From Ifrita kowaldi (Eukaryota; Chordata; Aves; Passeriformes; Cinclosomatidae): DNA of 64,000 bases. The translations under genes and the position numbers were made by a program. Below the pieces are notes generated by a model. The model saw nothing but the letters and a program-made list of their open reading frames with translations, was not told the origin of the DNA and ran no database searches. Of the stretch, positions 12,101 through 22,889 are shown one piece after another (position 1 is the first letter of the stretch; each line of letters opens with the position of its first letter). The stretch lies in NCBI GenBank assembly GCA_013398055.1, contig VZRS01000325.1, forward strand, positions 21,119 through 85,118, written 5' to 3'.

Positions 12101-15100
12101 ACAAGTCTCTGGGTAAGCCCTCTCTGGATGTTTGATTTGAGGTGGTTTTTACCACCAGTTGTCTGTTGGAGAGCAGAGATAGATATGGTATCAGAACCCT
12201 AAAAAACGATGGCATCAAATATTGCCTGTTGATAGCAGGTGCTCCAGACAGAGGGAAAATTTGTGTTACTTGTGCCTGTTTTGGGTGTACCTGGTGCAGC
12301 ATCCTTACAGCTGCCACGTGGAAAAGATGGAAGAAATGGGAAATATTTGATCTAACTCTTGTTTTTCACTTTGTTTTTAGCCAGAGCCACCGCCCACAAA
12401 CAAGTGGCAACTGGATAACTGGTTGAACAAAGTTAATTCCCATAAAGTGTCACCAGCTTCTTCCGTGGACAGCAATATCCCTTCTTCCCAAGGCTACAAG
12501 AAAGAGGGACGGGATCAGGGTGCAGGGAGTGGGTACACTGATCAAGGTGGATCCAAGGAGTCCATTTCTTCTACGCCAGGCAGAGATTCCAAACCCACCC
12601 AGAAGGGCTCGGAGAGCAGTCGTGGGAGGCAGAAATCACCTGCCCAGAGCGACAGCTCAACTCAGAGGAGGACTGTAGGCAAAAAACAGCCCAAGAAAGC
12701 AGAAAAGACATCTGTGGAAGAGCCCAGAGGAGGTCTTAAAATAGAAAGTGAAACCCCAGTAGACATGGCAACAAACATCCCTTCAAACAGGCACAAGGCA
12801 GCCACCAAAGGCTCCAGGAAACCCAATATAAAGAAGGAGCCCAAGTCTTCCCCTCGGCCTACAACAGAGAAAAAGAAATACAAGGCTTCAAGCAAATCTG
12901 CCCAGAAATCCAGGGAATTCATCGAAACAGATACCTCATCCTCTGATTCAGATGAAAATGAGAGTCTGCCTCCTTCCTCACAAACACCCAAATACTCTGA
13001 GAGCAATAGGACTCCTGTTAAATCTTCCATGGAGGAGGATGACAGCTTTTTTCGGCAAAGAATGTTCTCTCCTATGGAAGAGAAAGAGCTTCTGTCCCCA
13101 CTGAGTGATCCTGATGAAAGGTACCCACTCATTGTGAAGATTGACCTGAGCCTCTTATCCAGGATACCAGGGAAGCCTTACAAGGACGCCGACGCTGCCA
13201 AGGCGGAGAAGAAGAGCGCTCCGGAGAAACACGCCCGGGAGTCCCAGAAACAGCCCTCGGACAAGAGCTCCACAAAAGGCAAAAGGAAACACAAACAGGT
13301 GAGGACTCTGGAGAGATTTCCCTGTTCTCTCAGAGCACTGAGTACCCCAGAATCCAGGTCATGCCTCAGGGTAGGGACTGAGCCGTGCAGGAGTGGCTTT
13401 GCTGCCTTGTGTAGAAGACCTGGATGATCCCTGTGCTGTTCCAGGAGAGACTGTTGGGATTTTCTTATGGAAACACCTGTAGGAGTGTCAGCCCTGTAGC
13501 CGGAGCTCAGGGAGGTCACAGATCCTGTGCCTCTGGGCTCTGCATCCAGCCCTCTCCTGCCTCCCTGGAACCAGCCCCTGGTGCTCTGCAGGCCAGCTCA
13601 GGCAGCTGATCCAATGGGAAATCCACCTGGAGAAAACCCCAAAAGTCAATTTTCAGCTAGATCAGCTCCCTGAGCCATGGATTTGCCTGTTGCTAGGATA
13701 AGGGATGGGGCAGGACCTGGGGCATGGCAGCAGCAGAAAACATCTCAGGTGCTGCTTTACTGAGAGGATGGGATCTCTCCATAATAATGATTAATCTTTT
13801 CCAAAAAAGCATTTCATCTTTCCAGCTAGAAGTAAAAAGCGGGAATGGCCAGGGGACAGTAAAATGGGCAGGAGGAGTCAGTGGGAGAACTGAATAGAGG
13901 GAATACTCATGGAGGGGGGAATGTGAGAAGTCAATGCTGGTGTAATTTTAAACTGCTTTTTGAAAGCTCAGCAAGGGACACTGTGTATAAAGGGCAAACC
14001 TGGAGCTGTCAGATGGGCTCAGAGATCCAGGGAGTCTGGTTTCCATGAATTTAGGGCTGTGAGGCCCTGGGGCAGGGATTCAAAAATCCCTGTGCTGCTC
14101 TGGATGTCACTCTGAAAATTTCACTTTGCTGTGTCAAAGGGATCTGACAGTGGTTGGGAGACTCTGTTGGTATCTGCAGTCCCAGGGTTCTGGGAGATCA
14201 TTCCCAGAGTCATTTGAGGAGATGGATCATTGCAGTTTCCTACTGAGCAACCAAAGTAAACTTGATCACTTGCTGAAATCAGTGTCCTGCAGGAGCCCTG
14301 ACATGTAACTGCAAACAGATTTATCCTGTGCTGATCCTAACTGAGATTCCTGTTTTCTCTGGGTAGGGAAGTGAAGTGAGAGAATGAGCTGCTTTTGTAA
14401 AATGGGAGTAACTCTGACCAGGACAGTGAACAATTACTTTTTGTAGGTGTTACTGTATAACTCCTGGTGCTCCTGGGAATGCACTCACACATTCCAGTGG
14501 GCCTGAATTCCCTGACTTCTCTCTCTTTGGTCACTTTGCCTTTCACCACACATTTGGAATTACAGCATTAAAGATCTGTGCTCTCACATCCAAACCACAA
14601 AGCTTTGGTGAGACCAGTTAAATTTAGGCCTTATCCCAGGAAATAGTGGTGGTGAAATGTTGGGAAGCCTCAGGTCGCTCTGATGCTCCCTGAGAGGATG
14701 GAAACCTGTGTGGGACAGGGACAGGACCCCCTTCCCCAGCCCTGCAGTTTTAGGTTTGTGCTCCAAGCACAAGGGACACCACTTGATTTTCTACATTTCC
14801 TGGGTTTCCTTGCTCACAATTCTCAGGTTTCAGCATCAGTAACAAACCAAAACCTTTGGGGTTTGTTACCAGATGATTTGCTCTGTGGGGCCTCATTTTC
14901 CCTCTCACTCACTGTATTGATCCCTCCAGTGCTCGATGAAGACAGCACAGAAATTTACCTTCAAGACCCTGTGACTTGAGGATTAAATTGATATAAATAC
15001 CTACTCTTCAACATCTCTGAGCTGACTTTAATAGATTGATTAGATTTTTACCCTTTCCTGGCATTCATCAGACACCTCTTTAGACCCCAGACATCAAATC

Positions 15101-18100
15101 TGTCTCCTGATCCTGCCAAAGCCTTTGGCAGGTTTTCCTGGGATTTCGTGGTGATAATTTATCTGTGCTGAAATGAACAACTTGGCTGTTGCTGATTTTA
15201 TCAGGCTGTCATTTAGTAGCCAGGCTGGGATTTTAATTTTGTTCCAATCTCAGGGTCTGGTAAGGGTTTGCTAAGGATGAGCTGCTGCAGGCCATGGTTT
15301 TGGGGCCTGTATTTAACTGTGAAACACCTGCTGAATGATGTCTCTCAATGTGAAATATTACACATCGGGGATGTGCAAATGTGGATTTTTGTTGGATGTT
15401 TTTCTCATTTGCTTTGCTCAGAACGAGGATGAAAACAGAGCCAGTGAAAGCAAGAAAACGAAACTGGAAGAAAAAGCTCCCTCAGGACACAAGAATTCCA
15501 GCAGCAGGGAGTGAGTATCTGCTCTTCCCAGCACTGAGGGTCAGGGTGGCCATGGAGAGGGTGGTGCTCATCTTCCCCTTCTCCTCTTCCCCACTCCAAG
15601 TTTTCCTCAAATAATTGGTAAAGTTTCATTTTTTCTTACCCTTCAAACAAATTTACTGCAGAGCTTCTACAAGCAATTGGTGGAAATGAATTTCCATCCC
15701 CAAAGACACTGGCCAAGGACAATTGTGCTCCTTAACAAAGTGAGGTGACCCCTCCTGTGAAGGGAATATTTCCTTCCTGGTTTTCTCTAATACACAGTGG
15801 GGCTTGGGTTTGGTCTAGAAATCGAAATCTCTGCTTTTAAATTAACCCCATCTGGTAATTCTCTATTTAGCAAGTTTTAAACTGGGAATAAATTCCTGAA
15901 CTGGCTTTCTGTGGGAGGCTGATGGCATTGAGCTCCGGATCCATGGATTTAGCCTCCCATCTCCTTGATTTATTAGTGCAAGAAAAGTGTGAGCAATACA
16001 GAATTAGCAGCTCAGTACCATTGTTTAGTGTGTTACTTCTGGATTCCCCACGCTTTTTGCAACACCTATTATGCCTTTATTTGATTGATTCCCTGGTCAG
16101 TGTTAATCCACAGGGAAGATTAAGTTTTTTTTCCACTGCTTTTTAAAACTTCTGTTTCAGTTCCAGCAACTGAAAACTGGTGTAATTGTGTCATGGAAAA
16201 TATTCCTGTGCAGTGTGCAATTGCCAGATCACAAAGATGTGAGAAGCTGCAGCACTTTGGGTGCTACAACTCTTGTTTGCCCCTTCTGAATTAAACAGTG
16301 TCTTACTGTTTGTTAGGAAGCAGCTGTGGAATGCATGGATACATTCCTAGTTTGCTTTTTTACCTGATATTTGATTTTTTTCTGGTATTTGCTTGGTTGC
16401 CAGTGCAGTTCTCTGAAGGACATTTAATTAGATGAAACAATGACTTTCTAGCAATAATGTGTAGAAATAATAACGATGGGAAGGCAGGAACAGCCAACAG
16501 CATCCCTCAGCAGCCAGGTGAGAGTGTCCTGAAAGGCTGTGCTGGGGAAGTTTCCCATTCCCTGGGTTCCAGAGGTTTATCTGGAGCATCTTTCCCTGGA
16601 GCTGTTGGCTGGCTGCGGGGCACAGACAGCCTGGCGCTGGCATTGGCTCCCACTGCTGAAATTGGGAGGGTTTGGGGTGGTTTTTCTACAGAACTGGTGC
16701 AGGGGTGTGGTCTTATGGTTAGAACTTGTCTGGTTTTGCCTGTGTTTTCAGGTCAGAACAAATGGAGTGGGGAAAACAAGTTCAATCTGGCTTTGGAGAA
16801 ACCTATTCACTGAGAGGATTATTCTGCTTTTCTCCAAAGCGGGATCTGACAGTAAAAATCTTGGGGGGAAAAGGTGTTTAGTTTAAGATATAAAAAACAA
16901 ACTTTTCTGCGTTGTTTTTTTGGGGTTATTTTTATTTGGTTTGGTTTTGGTTTTGTTTGTTAAGGCAAGAAACCCAAACCCTGAGTTTGTTCCTCTTTTC
17001 CAGGTCTTCAAAGCCAAGTGCTGTTAAAGAGAAGGATTTGCTGCCCTCCCCTGCTGCCCCAGCCCTGCAGAAGGATTCCAAGCAGGAACACGGCTCCAGG
17101 AAGAGAACAGTCAGTCAATCCTCATCCCTAAAATCCAGCAGCAACCCGGGCAAGGAGAGCAGCAGTGGCAGCAAGAGCAGCTCCTCTTCCAAGCAGAAGA
17201 AGACAGAGGGGAAGGGGTCCAGCAGTGCCAAGGAAGCCAAGGTAAAGGGCTGGTTCTGTCCTGGTCTTGTCTTTGTTTTTAGGGTGATCTAAACATCCAT
17301 TTCCAGTTCAGTTTAAAATACCATTAGTTTGAGATGTGCATTGTTTCCTGCCATAGAGCTCAGGTGCCTTGGAAGGCCATAAATGAGAAGACAACTTGGA
17401 GAGAGGGTGGAATATGAATGCTTATCCTGCCAAATTCCTGTGTTACTGGAGGAATGGGTTAGGTCATCCCCTGGTGCTGCCTGTTTAGTGTTGGGATGGT
17501 TCACAGGATCAGCACTCGAGAGCTGCACTCTGTGAATGGAGCTGTGGGGCTGCTCCTGTCTCCTCAGAGCAGATACAGAGCTCGGCCTGGTTTTTAAGGA
17601 GAGCAGGAGCTCAGTCCCTGCTCAGTGCTGGGATGGGAAGCTCTGGCTCTCATTTTATGACATTGTAGAAAGATTATTGCAGTTCCAGCTCAGCAATTTA
17701 CAGAGCTCTCCGTGGCTGGAGAGGAGAAAACATGGATGGTTATGGAGATGGTGCAGAAAATGGTTTGTAAGAGATTTAGGTTGGGAAGATCAATGTGATG
17801 GAATTTAAAAATATCAATGTCCCCAAGCCAGCTGTTAATTTGTGATACGTTTGTTGTTTTATACTTTAGGTGTGCCTACTCATGCTTTTCTCAGAGGAGT
17901 AACTGCTCCCGTGGGGTTTTTTCAAGGCAAAGGCATTCAGAGAGAGTGTTGTTGATAGAAATCCTCAAAATCCTCCTCATCTCTGGGAGAGTAGAAAAAC
18001 AGGATTTAGAAACAGTGACAGGGGAGGTGGAGGGAGGCATTTCCTGGCCCTGGGTATGTCTGGAAAGCCTTGGCTGCATCCTCCCCTCTGCAGTGAGGAG

Positions 18101-21100
18101 CCCCAGCCCAGCCCTGTGGGAGCCTCCTGGGAGCCGAGTTCTTCCCGGAGCTCCAGGGCAGCTCCAGCACCTGCAGCCTGTCCTTCCTACATGGAATGGG
18201 GGAAGCCACGGGGGAATTTATCCAGCAAATGCTCTTCTTGTAATCGTGGCATGGATTTCCCTTTCAGGAAAAGATCCTGAACAATTCCTCCAGCTGCCCT
18301 CCTGCCTCTGCTCAGGCCACGGAAAGTGCGAAGTCGAGGAGAGCCAAGCTCGTTTTTGATGATAGGTAAGGACAGAAAATTCCCTTTCCCTCTGGGGGGC
18401 TCTGGATCTCGAGCACGGGCAGCTCCCCATGGAGGAGAGTTGGCATTTTGCTCCACAGAAGATGTTACACGCAAGCTCTTTGTCAAAGAAAATAACTTTG
18501 AAAAGAAAATAAAAGAAATATTTCACCGCCTTGTGCATACTCGAGGTTTCAGTTGGGCCAGTTCAGATCTCAGCTTGCTCTGAAAGCACTTCTTTAAATC
18601 CCCTTTACAGATGAAATTATGTTTGCACCAAATATGAAATAACTTCCTGCTTAAGAACTTGCTTGAAATACTGTTTGAATTACCTGAAACTGGAGAACTA
18701 ACTTGAAACTACTTTTAACAATTTACTTTTAACACAGTAGTTAACTAATTTAACAGATTGCTTTAAACAGTTTTATCAGAGTGTAGCTTGACTTAGAACA
18801 GAAAAAGCCCTGAAATGTGGCAATGTTAAGAAGCTCCAGTCATAAAAGGCCATGTAAGTGGGTGGCTCCAGTCCCTAAATCTGTGTCCTCTCTTGCAGGA
18901 CTTACTCAGCTGATCATTATTTGCAGGAAGCAAAGAAGCTGAAGCATAATGCAGATGCTTTGGTGAGTGGATCTCCAGTGCCCACCCAGTGTGTGCCCCT
19001 GATCCTGGGGTTATTTGCTGCCTTTGCCATTCTCCTGCCCTTCTGTGCTGGAATTTCCTTGCACTTCTCTGCTCTCTGTTGCTGAGCTGTTCCTCCCTCC
19101 CCGCAGTCGGACAGGTTCGAGAAGGCCGTGTACTACCTGGATGCTGTCGTGTCCTTCATCGAGTGTGGGAATGCATTGGAGAAAAATGCTCAGGAATCCA
19201 AGTCCCCGTTCCCTATGTATTCAGAAACTGTGGAATTAATCAAGTAAGCTTTGCAGAGCCTCCTGCAGGGGTGGGTGGTGGGGGAAGCTCTGGGAATCAG
19301 AGCTTTGAGGTGTGTGAAAGTTTTACGTCCAGCTTTGGAGATCTGTTGTCATTCCCAGTAACACTGGAGCAGTGACCAGTTCATTCCAGTTGCTGGGGTT
19401 TAAAGCATTTCCAGGAAGGTTGAGGTGGTTTCTGCTGAGGCTCTTGAAGTCCCTCTACAATGAGTAACCCATGAGGAGCAAAATTATTCTGGTTACTGCT
19501 GAGTCAATGTTTTATTCAGGGCTGAGAGATGTTCGTGAAACAGTGGAGACAGCTGAAACTGGAAATTCTGAGAACATGAGTGTTTTTGTGAATGATAAAT
19601 GAAAGTAGTTTTTGGCTGGGGGCTGATCTGCTGCCTTTCTCTGCAGATACACTATGAAACTGAAGAATTACCTGGCCCCGGATGCGACAGCTGCGGACAA
19701 AAGGCTGGCAGTGCTTTGGTGAGTGTGCTGGCACTTCCTGCAGAGCCCTCATGCATTTCACACCTTTTACCTACACAAACTGAGCTCTTGGGTGTTCCTG
19801 AACCAAACACAGCCGATTCCCACTGGGCTGTACACAAAGGTGAAGCTGTGTCTGGTTGCTGTAAGTGGGGATGTTGCCAGCAAGGGCCAAGGCTTTGAAA
19901 CATTGAGGAGTGACAGCAGAAGGTGCATCCTGAGCACTGAGCCTGGGATAAATCACACTGGGACTGGCTGTGGGGACTGTCAGGAGCCCTGAGGCTGAGG
20001 GAGTGGCTGCAGAAGCTGTAGAGGACCAGAACCCTTTGGCTCAGGGGGAAGGGAGAGGGAAGGCCCTGGCAGAGGCTCAGGGTGTCCTGGCACAGGTGAG
20101 CAATAAATGAACCCCTTGCCTAGGAAGTCACTGGGTGGTGTCTCCCAAGCCCAGCAGCAGCAGCAGCACTGAGAGTTCCAGTTCCAGGTTGAGGCACACG
20201 GAGCTGTTTCAGCTCCCTTCAGAATTTCAAGGTGGTTGTGGATTTTTTGGTTGAGTTACAGCTGGAGAGCTGATTTGGCAGAGAGAACATTATGAGCACA
20301 GCTATTGGATCTTTGAAACTCACTGAGTTGAGATAAACCTGACTTTGGTTTTTGTCCTGTCTTTGGGCAGCCTTCGGTGCCAAGCTCTGCTGTACCTGAG
20401 GCTTTTCAAACTGAAAAAGGAAAGTGCATTGAAATACTCAAAAACTCTGACTGAACATCTGAAGGTAATTGCATCTGTATTTTCTTAGAACATTAAATCC
20501 TAATGGTATGAAAGCTCTACATCACTTAAAGCTCCCAAATCCAATTTTCAGACTGCTGCATGTGAACACCTGTTTAGAACTGGACTTGAAGGTGTATTAA
20601 AGCTGGGCAGAGCTTTAATAACCATAACCCTGCTGGTCCTGGCATGACAACCCTCTGTTAATTTGATCATCTTTAATAAATGCAGTAGGTTTCAAGGAGA
20701 AGGTTGTTTGCAGTGGGACGTTGGCTGGGTTTAGGTAAATTCCCCATGAATTTATCTAAATTTCTGTGCAGCAGATTCTGAAGCTTCCAGCTCTCAATGC
20801 TGAGAGGAAACAGGCTCATCACATACCCAGTCTCTGAGATTCGGGATGTCTTTAATTGCTCAATGCCAGTGATAACAGATTCTTTCTATTAAAGGGCTGA
20901 AAAAACTAAAATGTTCCCATAAGGGGCAATGGACTAGTCCAATACTTGTTTGTTTTGCTAAAATAATCCTTTAATTTGTGTCTTAGCCATCAGTAAAAAA
21001 GGATATTTCCCCAAATTTCAGTTTACTGTGATATTATTGAGAACATTATGTGAAAGTACAACTGCAAAAAATAATTTGGTCAAAAAGAACCAATTAAGCA

Positions 21101-22889
21101 ACCAGCTAAAATGTAACTCGTGAAAGCATAAACACAAATCAGGTGAAATGTGTCTTTTTCCCCCACACAGAATTGCTACAATAATTCTCAAGCACCGTCA
21201 CCTGGTATGGGAAGGTGAGTGGTAAAAGCTCTTTTCTTCATTTGTCAACTCACAGGAAGTTTTCTCCATTTCCTGTGTGCCCGGGGTGCTCAGGGTGCAG
21301 CTTTTGGGGTAATTGGGTGTGGATTTTGATCCATTTTTTGTCTAACGATGAGGAGGTGCTGCAGCTCTGCAGGGTTTGTCAGGCTAAAAAAGGGGCAGTG
21401 TGGCACTGACCCACAAGTCACTTATCCCAGGGGTTTTGGAGTTTAATTTAATGCTTCTCCCCCCAAACAAGAGCTTTAGTAGTGCTGCAAGGCCAGAGGT
21501 TACGAGTATTTGCAGGGTTCTCTGTTCCATAGTTCAGCAATTACTTCTGCTCTTTTAGATCCAATAATGGACCTCTGATAAATTATTCAATGAGTTTAAG
21601 GAGGGCACTTCAGATTTCTATTGTGTTAGCTGCAGTAATGTTATGTAATGCAATATTCTGGCAGTGGAGTTACCAGGTAGCTGTAATTTTTTTGTTCTTA
21701 CTCTTTAAGGTTCATTTAAACAATGAATTTAAGATTTTATTGAATTAAAGAGATTCTGAGGTTTGGTAATTAGGTTTTGCAAGCTATAACTAATTGTTGG
21801 AGGATCCTCAGCAGTTCCCAGCTTGAGATTTTCATTTGTTGTAGGGCAAATCCTGATTTTTGGTGTGTAAAGTGGGAGCGCTTTCCCATCCCACACCCTG
21901 AGTGTGGGCAGAGGGATCTTAGGGGACATCTCAGAGCATGATGTGTCTAAAGCTGGTGCCTTTCTGCCTTTCCAATTGCATCTTCCCCTCCGGGCGAGCA
22001 GCAAACCTGTCGGGATGCCATCTCCAGTCTCTCCAAAGCTGTCTCCAGGGAATTCAGGAAATTACTCTTCCGGGGCAGCCAACCCTTCAGGGAGCGGGTC
22101 CTCGGTGACGATCCCGCAGCGCATCCATCAGATGGCTGCCAGCTACGTCCAGGTCACCTCCAACTTCCTCTATGCCACTGAAATCTGGGAACAAGCAGAA
22201 CAGCTCTCGAGAGAGCAGAAAGGTAAGGGCTGCCTCAGGGGGATTGGAACCTCCAGAGAGGGCTGGGACACTCCCAGGCTTTGATTTTGTTGATGGTGAT
22301 CTCGGTGCTGAACCTCTGCAAAATCGGGGGGAAGTGACACCTTGGATTGCAGGGATACCCCAGGCTGGGTGTTGTGGTTGTCAAGGTGGTGCTGGAGTTG
22401 TGGCATAAAAATCTTTGTTGTGTTTCCTGTAAAATGTTCAGAGTAGGAGGAGGAACTTGGTGCATTTCCCTTTCTGAAATTCTTTCGTGAAGACTTCTTA
22501 AGGAAGTTTGGCAGTACTTTATTTATTTTCAACTAGTGAACTACGAATTTTAGAGGAAAACCAAGAATTTTGGCAATGGTTTAATTGTTTCCAAGCAGTC
22601 TTGTGCAGAAGAGTAAAGAAATGGATTAGGAAGGACCTTTCTCCTTGACTCCCCCCATTCCGCCACCTCTCCTCACTCCCCTTCCTCTCCACCCCAGCGA
22701 CTCGCGCTGGGAGCTGGAGCTTGACGTGGTTACAGATGTGCTCCTTTAACTTGTGTTTGTGCTGTTTTAGAGTTCTTTGCTGAACTGGACAAGGTGATGG
22801 GGCCCCTGGTGTTTAACACGAGCATCATGACGGAGCTGGTGCGTTACACGCGGCAGGGCCTGCACTGGCTGCGCCTCGACGCCAAGTGA
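1..22889 (+). CDS. AFF4: AFF4 (AF4/FMR2 family member 4), 3' part, 19 coding exons
   Basis: AFF4 is the scaffold of the super elongation complex; it binds P-TEFb, ELL and ENL/AF9 in the nucleus to release paused RNA polymerase II. Coding exons read from splice sites: 1-194 (5' end outside the window), 1498-1542, 2404-2490, 7535-7571, 9050-9098, 10843-10897, 11382-11419, 11787-11949, 12381-13298, 15422-15510, 17004-17241, 18268-18365, 18899-18962, 19107-19243, 19647-19718, 20371-20464, 21171-21214, 22002-22222, 22771-22889. All junctions are GT-AG and all phases agree; from base 3 they total 2760 nt, 919 codons plus stop. The protein is near-identical to recalled human AFF4 from about residue 243. 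It carries the ALF motif, the serine-rich pSer tract, basic NLS-like stretches and the C-terminal homology domain. The N-terminal P-TEFb-binding region lies upstream of the window. It ends in DAK, without the final LIS I recall in human. Exon conservation excludes AFF1, AFF2 and AFF3. Confidence 0.97.
6680..6898 (+). mobile_element. CR1 LINE 3' fragment in an AFF4 intron
   Basis: It contains the diagnostic avian CR1 3' region: GGTTGGACAGGGCTTGGAGC, then a GTGTCCCTGCCCATGGCAGG-type block and a trailing AGGTCCC...CCAACCCATCC segment ending in a degenerate short repeat. It is 5'-truncated, as most CR1 copies are. Boundaries are approximate. Confidence 0.85.
10271..10291 (+). other. AFF4: Candidate 21-nt in-frame AFF4 microexon
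   Basis: Inside the intron 9099-10842 a 21-nt segment sits between a strong acceptor and a strong donor. The acceptor is a pyrimidine run ending CTCTCTGCAG at 10261-10270, with a TCTAATC-like branch point about 27 nt upstream. The donor is GTAAGA from 10292. The flanking exon phase is 2/1, so inclusion turns KS-MLKDD into KS-CESNQTD-MLKDD without a stop. The UGC next to the acceptor resembles the signature of SRRM4-dependent neural microexons. No transcript evidence is available here. Confidence 0.45.
11787..11949 (+). CDS. AFF4: AFF4 pSer exon (transactivation region)
   Basis: This 163-nt exon encodes a run of Ser, Asp and Glu (SSSHSGSESSSGSDSESES and on), the acidic phosphoserine tract characteristic of all AFF proteins and tied to their transactivation function. 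The acceptor is TTGCAG at 11781-11786 and the donor is GTAGGG from 11950. The exon is locally GC-rich and low in complexity. Confidence 0.95.
12381..13298 (+). CDS. AFF4: AFF4 largest internal exon in the window (306 codons)
   Basis: The exon opens with PEPPPTNKWQLDNWLNKV (the first residue comes from the exon's own first codon), a hallmark of the AFF family just after the pSer tract. It then runs through a disordered, lysine- and serine-rich region containing basic clusters (KKQPKKAEK, KPNIKKEPK, KGKRKHK), plausible nuclear localisation signals. The conserved core FFRQRMFSPMEEKELLSPL and YPLIVKIDLSLLSRIPGKPY lies near its end. Acceptor is TTTTTAG at 12374-12380, donor GTGAGG from 13299. Reading continues open for about 130 nt into the intron, which is not coding by homology. 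Confidence 0.95.
18268..22889 (+). CDS. AFF4: AFF4 C-terminal homology domain exons
   Basis: Eight exons (18268-18365, 18899-18962, 19107-19243, 19647-19718, 20371-20464, 21171-21214, 22002-22222, 22771-22889) encode the C-terminal homology domain, known from AFF structures to be a helical dimerisation and nucleic-acid-associated module. It starts near KLVFDDRTYSADHYLQEAKK and includes SFIECGNALEKNAQESKSPF, KYTMKLKNYLAPDATAADKR, LRLFKLKKESALKYSKTLTE and YTRQGLHWLRLDAK. A proline/serine-rich linker (VGMPSPVSPKLSPGNSGN) interrupts the helices. The stop is TGA at 22887-22889. Confidence 0.93.

Larger units (their letters stand above)
195..22770 (+). other. AFF4 introns: contents
   Basis: The introns (195-1497, 1543-2403, 2491-7534, 7572-9049, 9099-10842, 10898-11381, 11420-11786, 11950-12380, 13299-15421, 15511-17003, 17242-18267, 18366-18898, 18963-19106, 19244-19646, 19719-20370, 20465-21170, 21215-22001, 22223-22770) hold no other recognisable gene on either strand. 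The longest (2491-7534) contains a CR1 fragment near its 3' end. The remaining ORFs in these introns look like chance frames in moderately GC-rich bird DNA. Confidence 0.6.

Noticed and set aside
12662..13132. 156-codon minus-strand ORF
   Set aside because: It is a shadow of the large AFF4 exon on the opposite strand.
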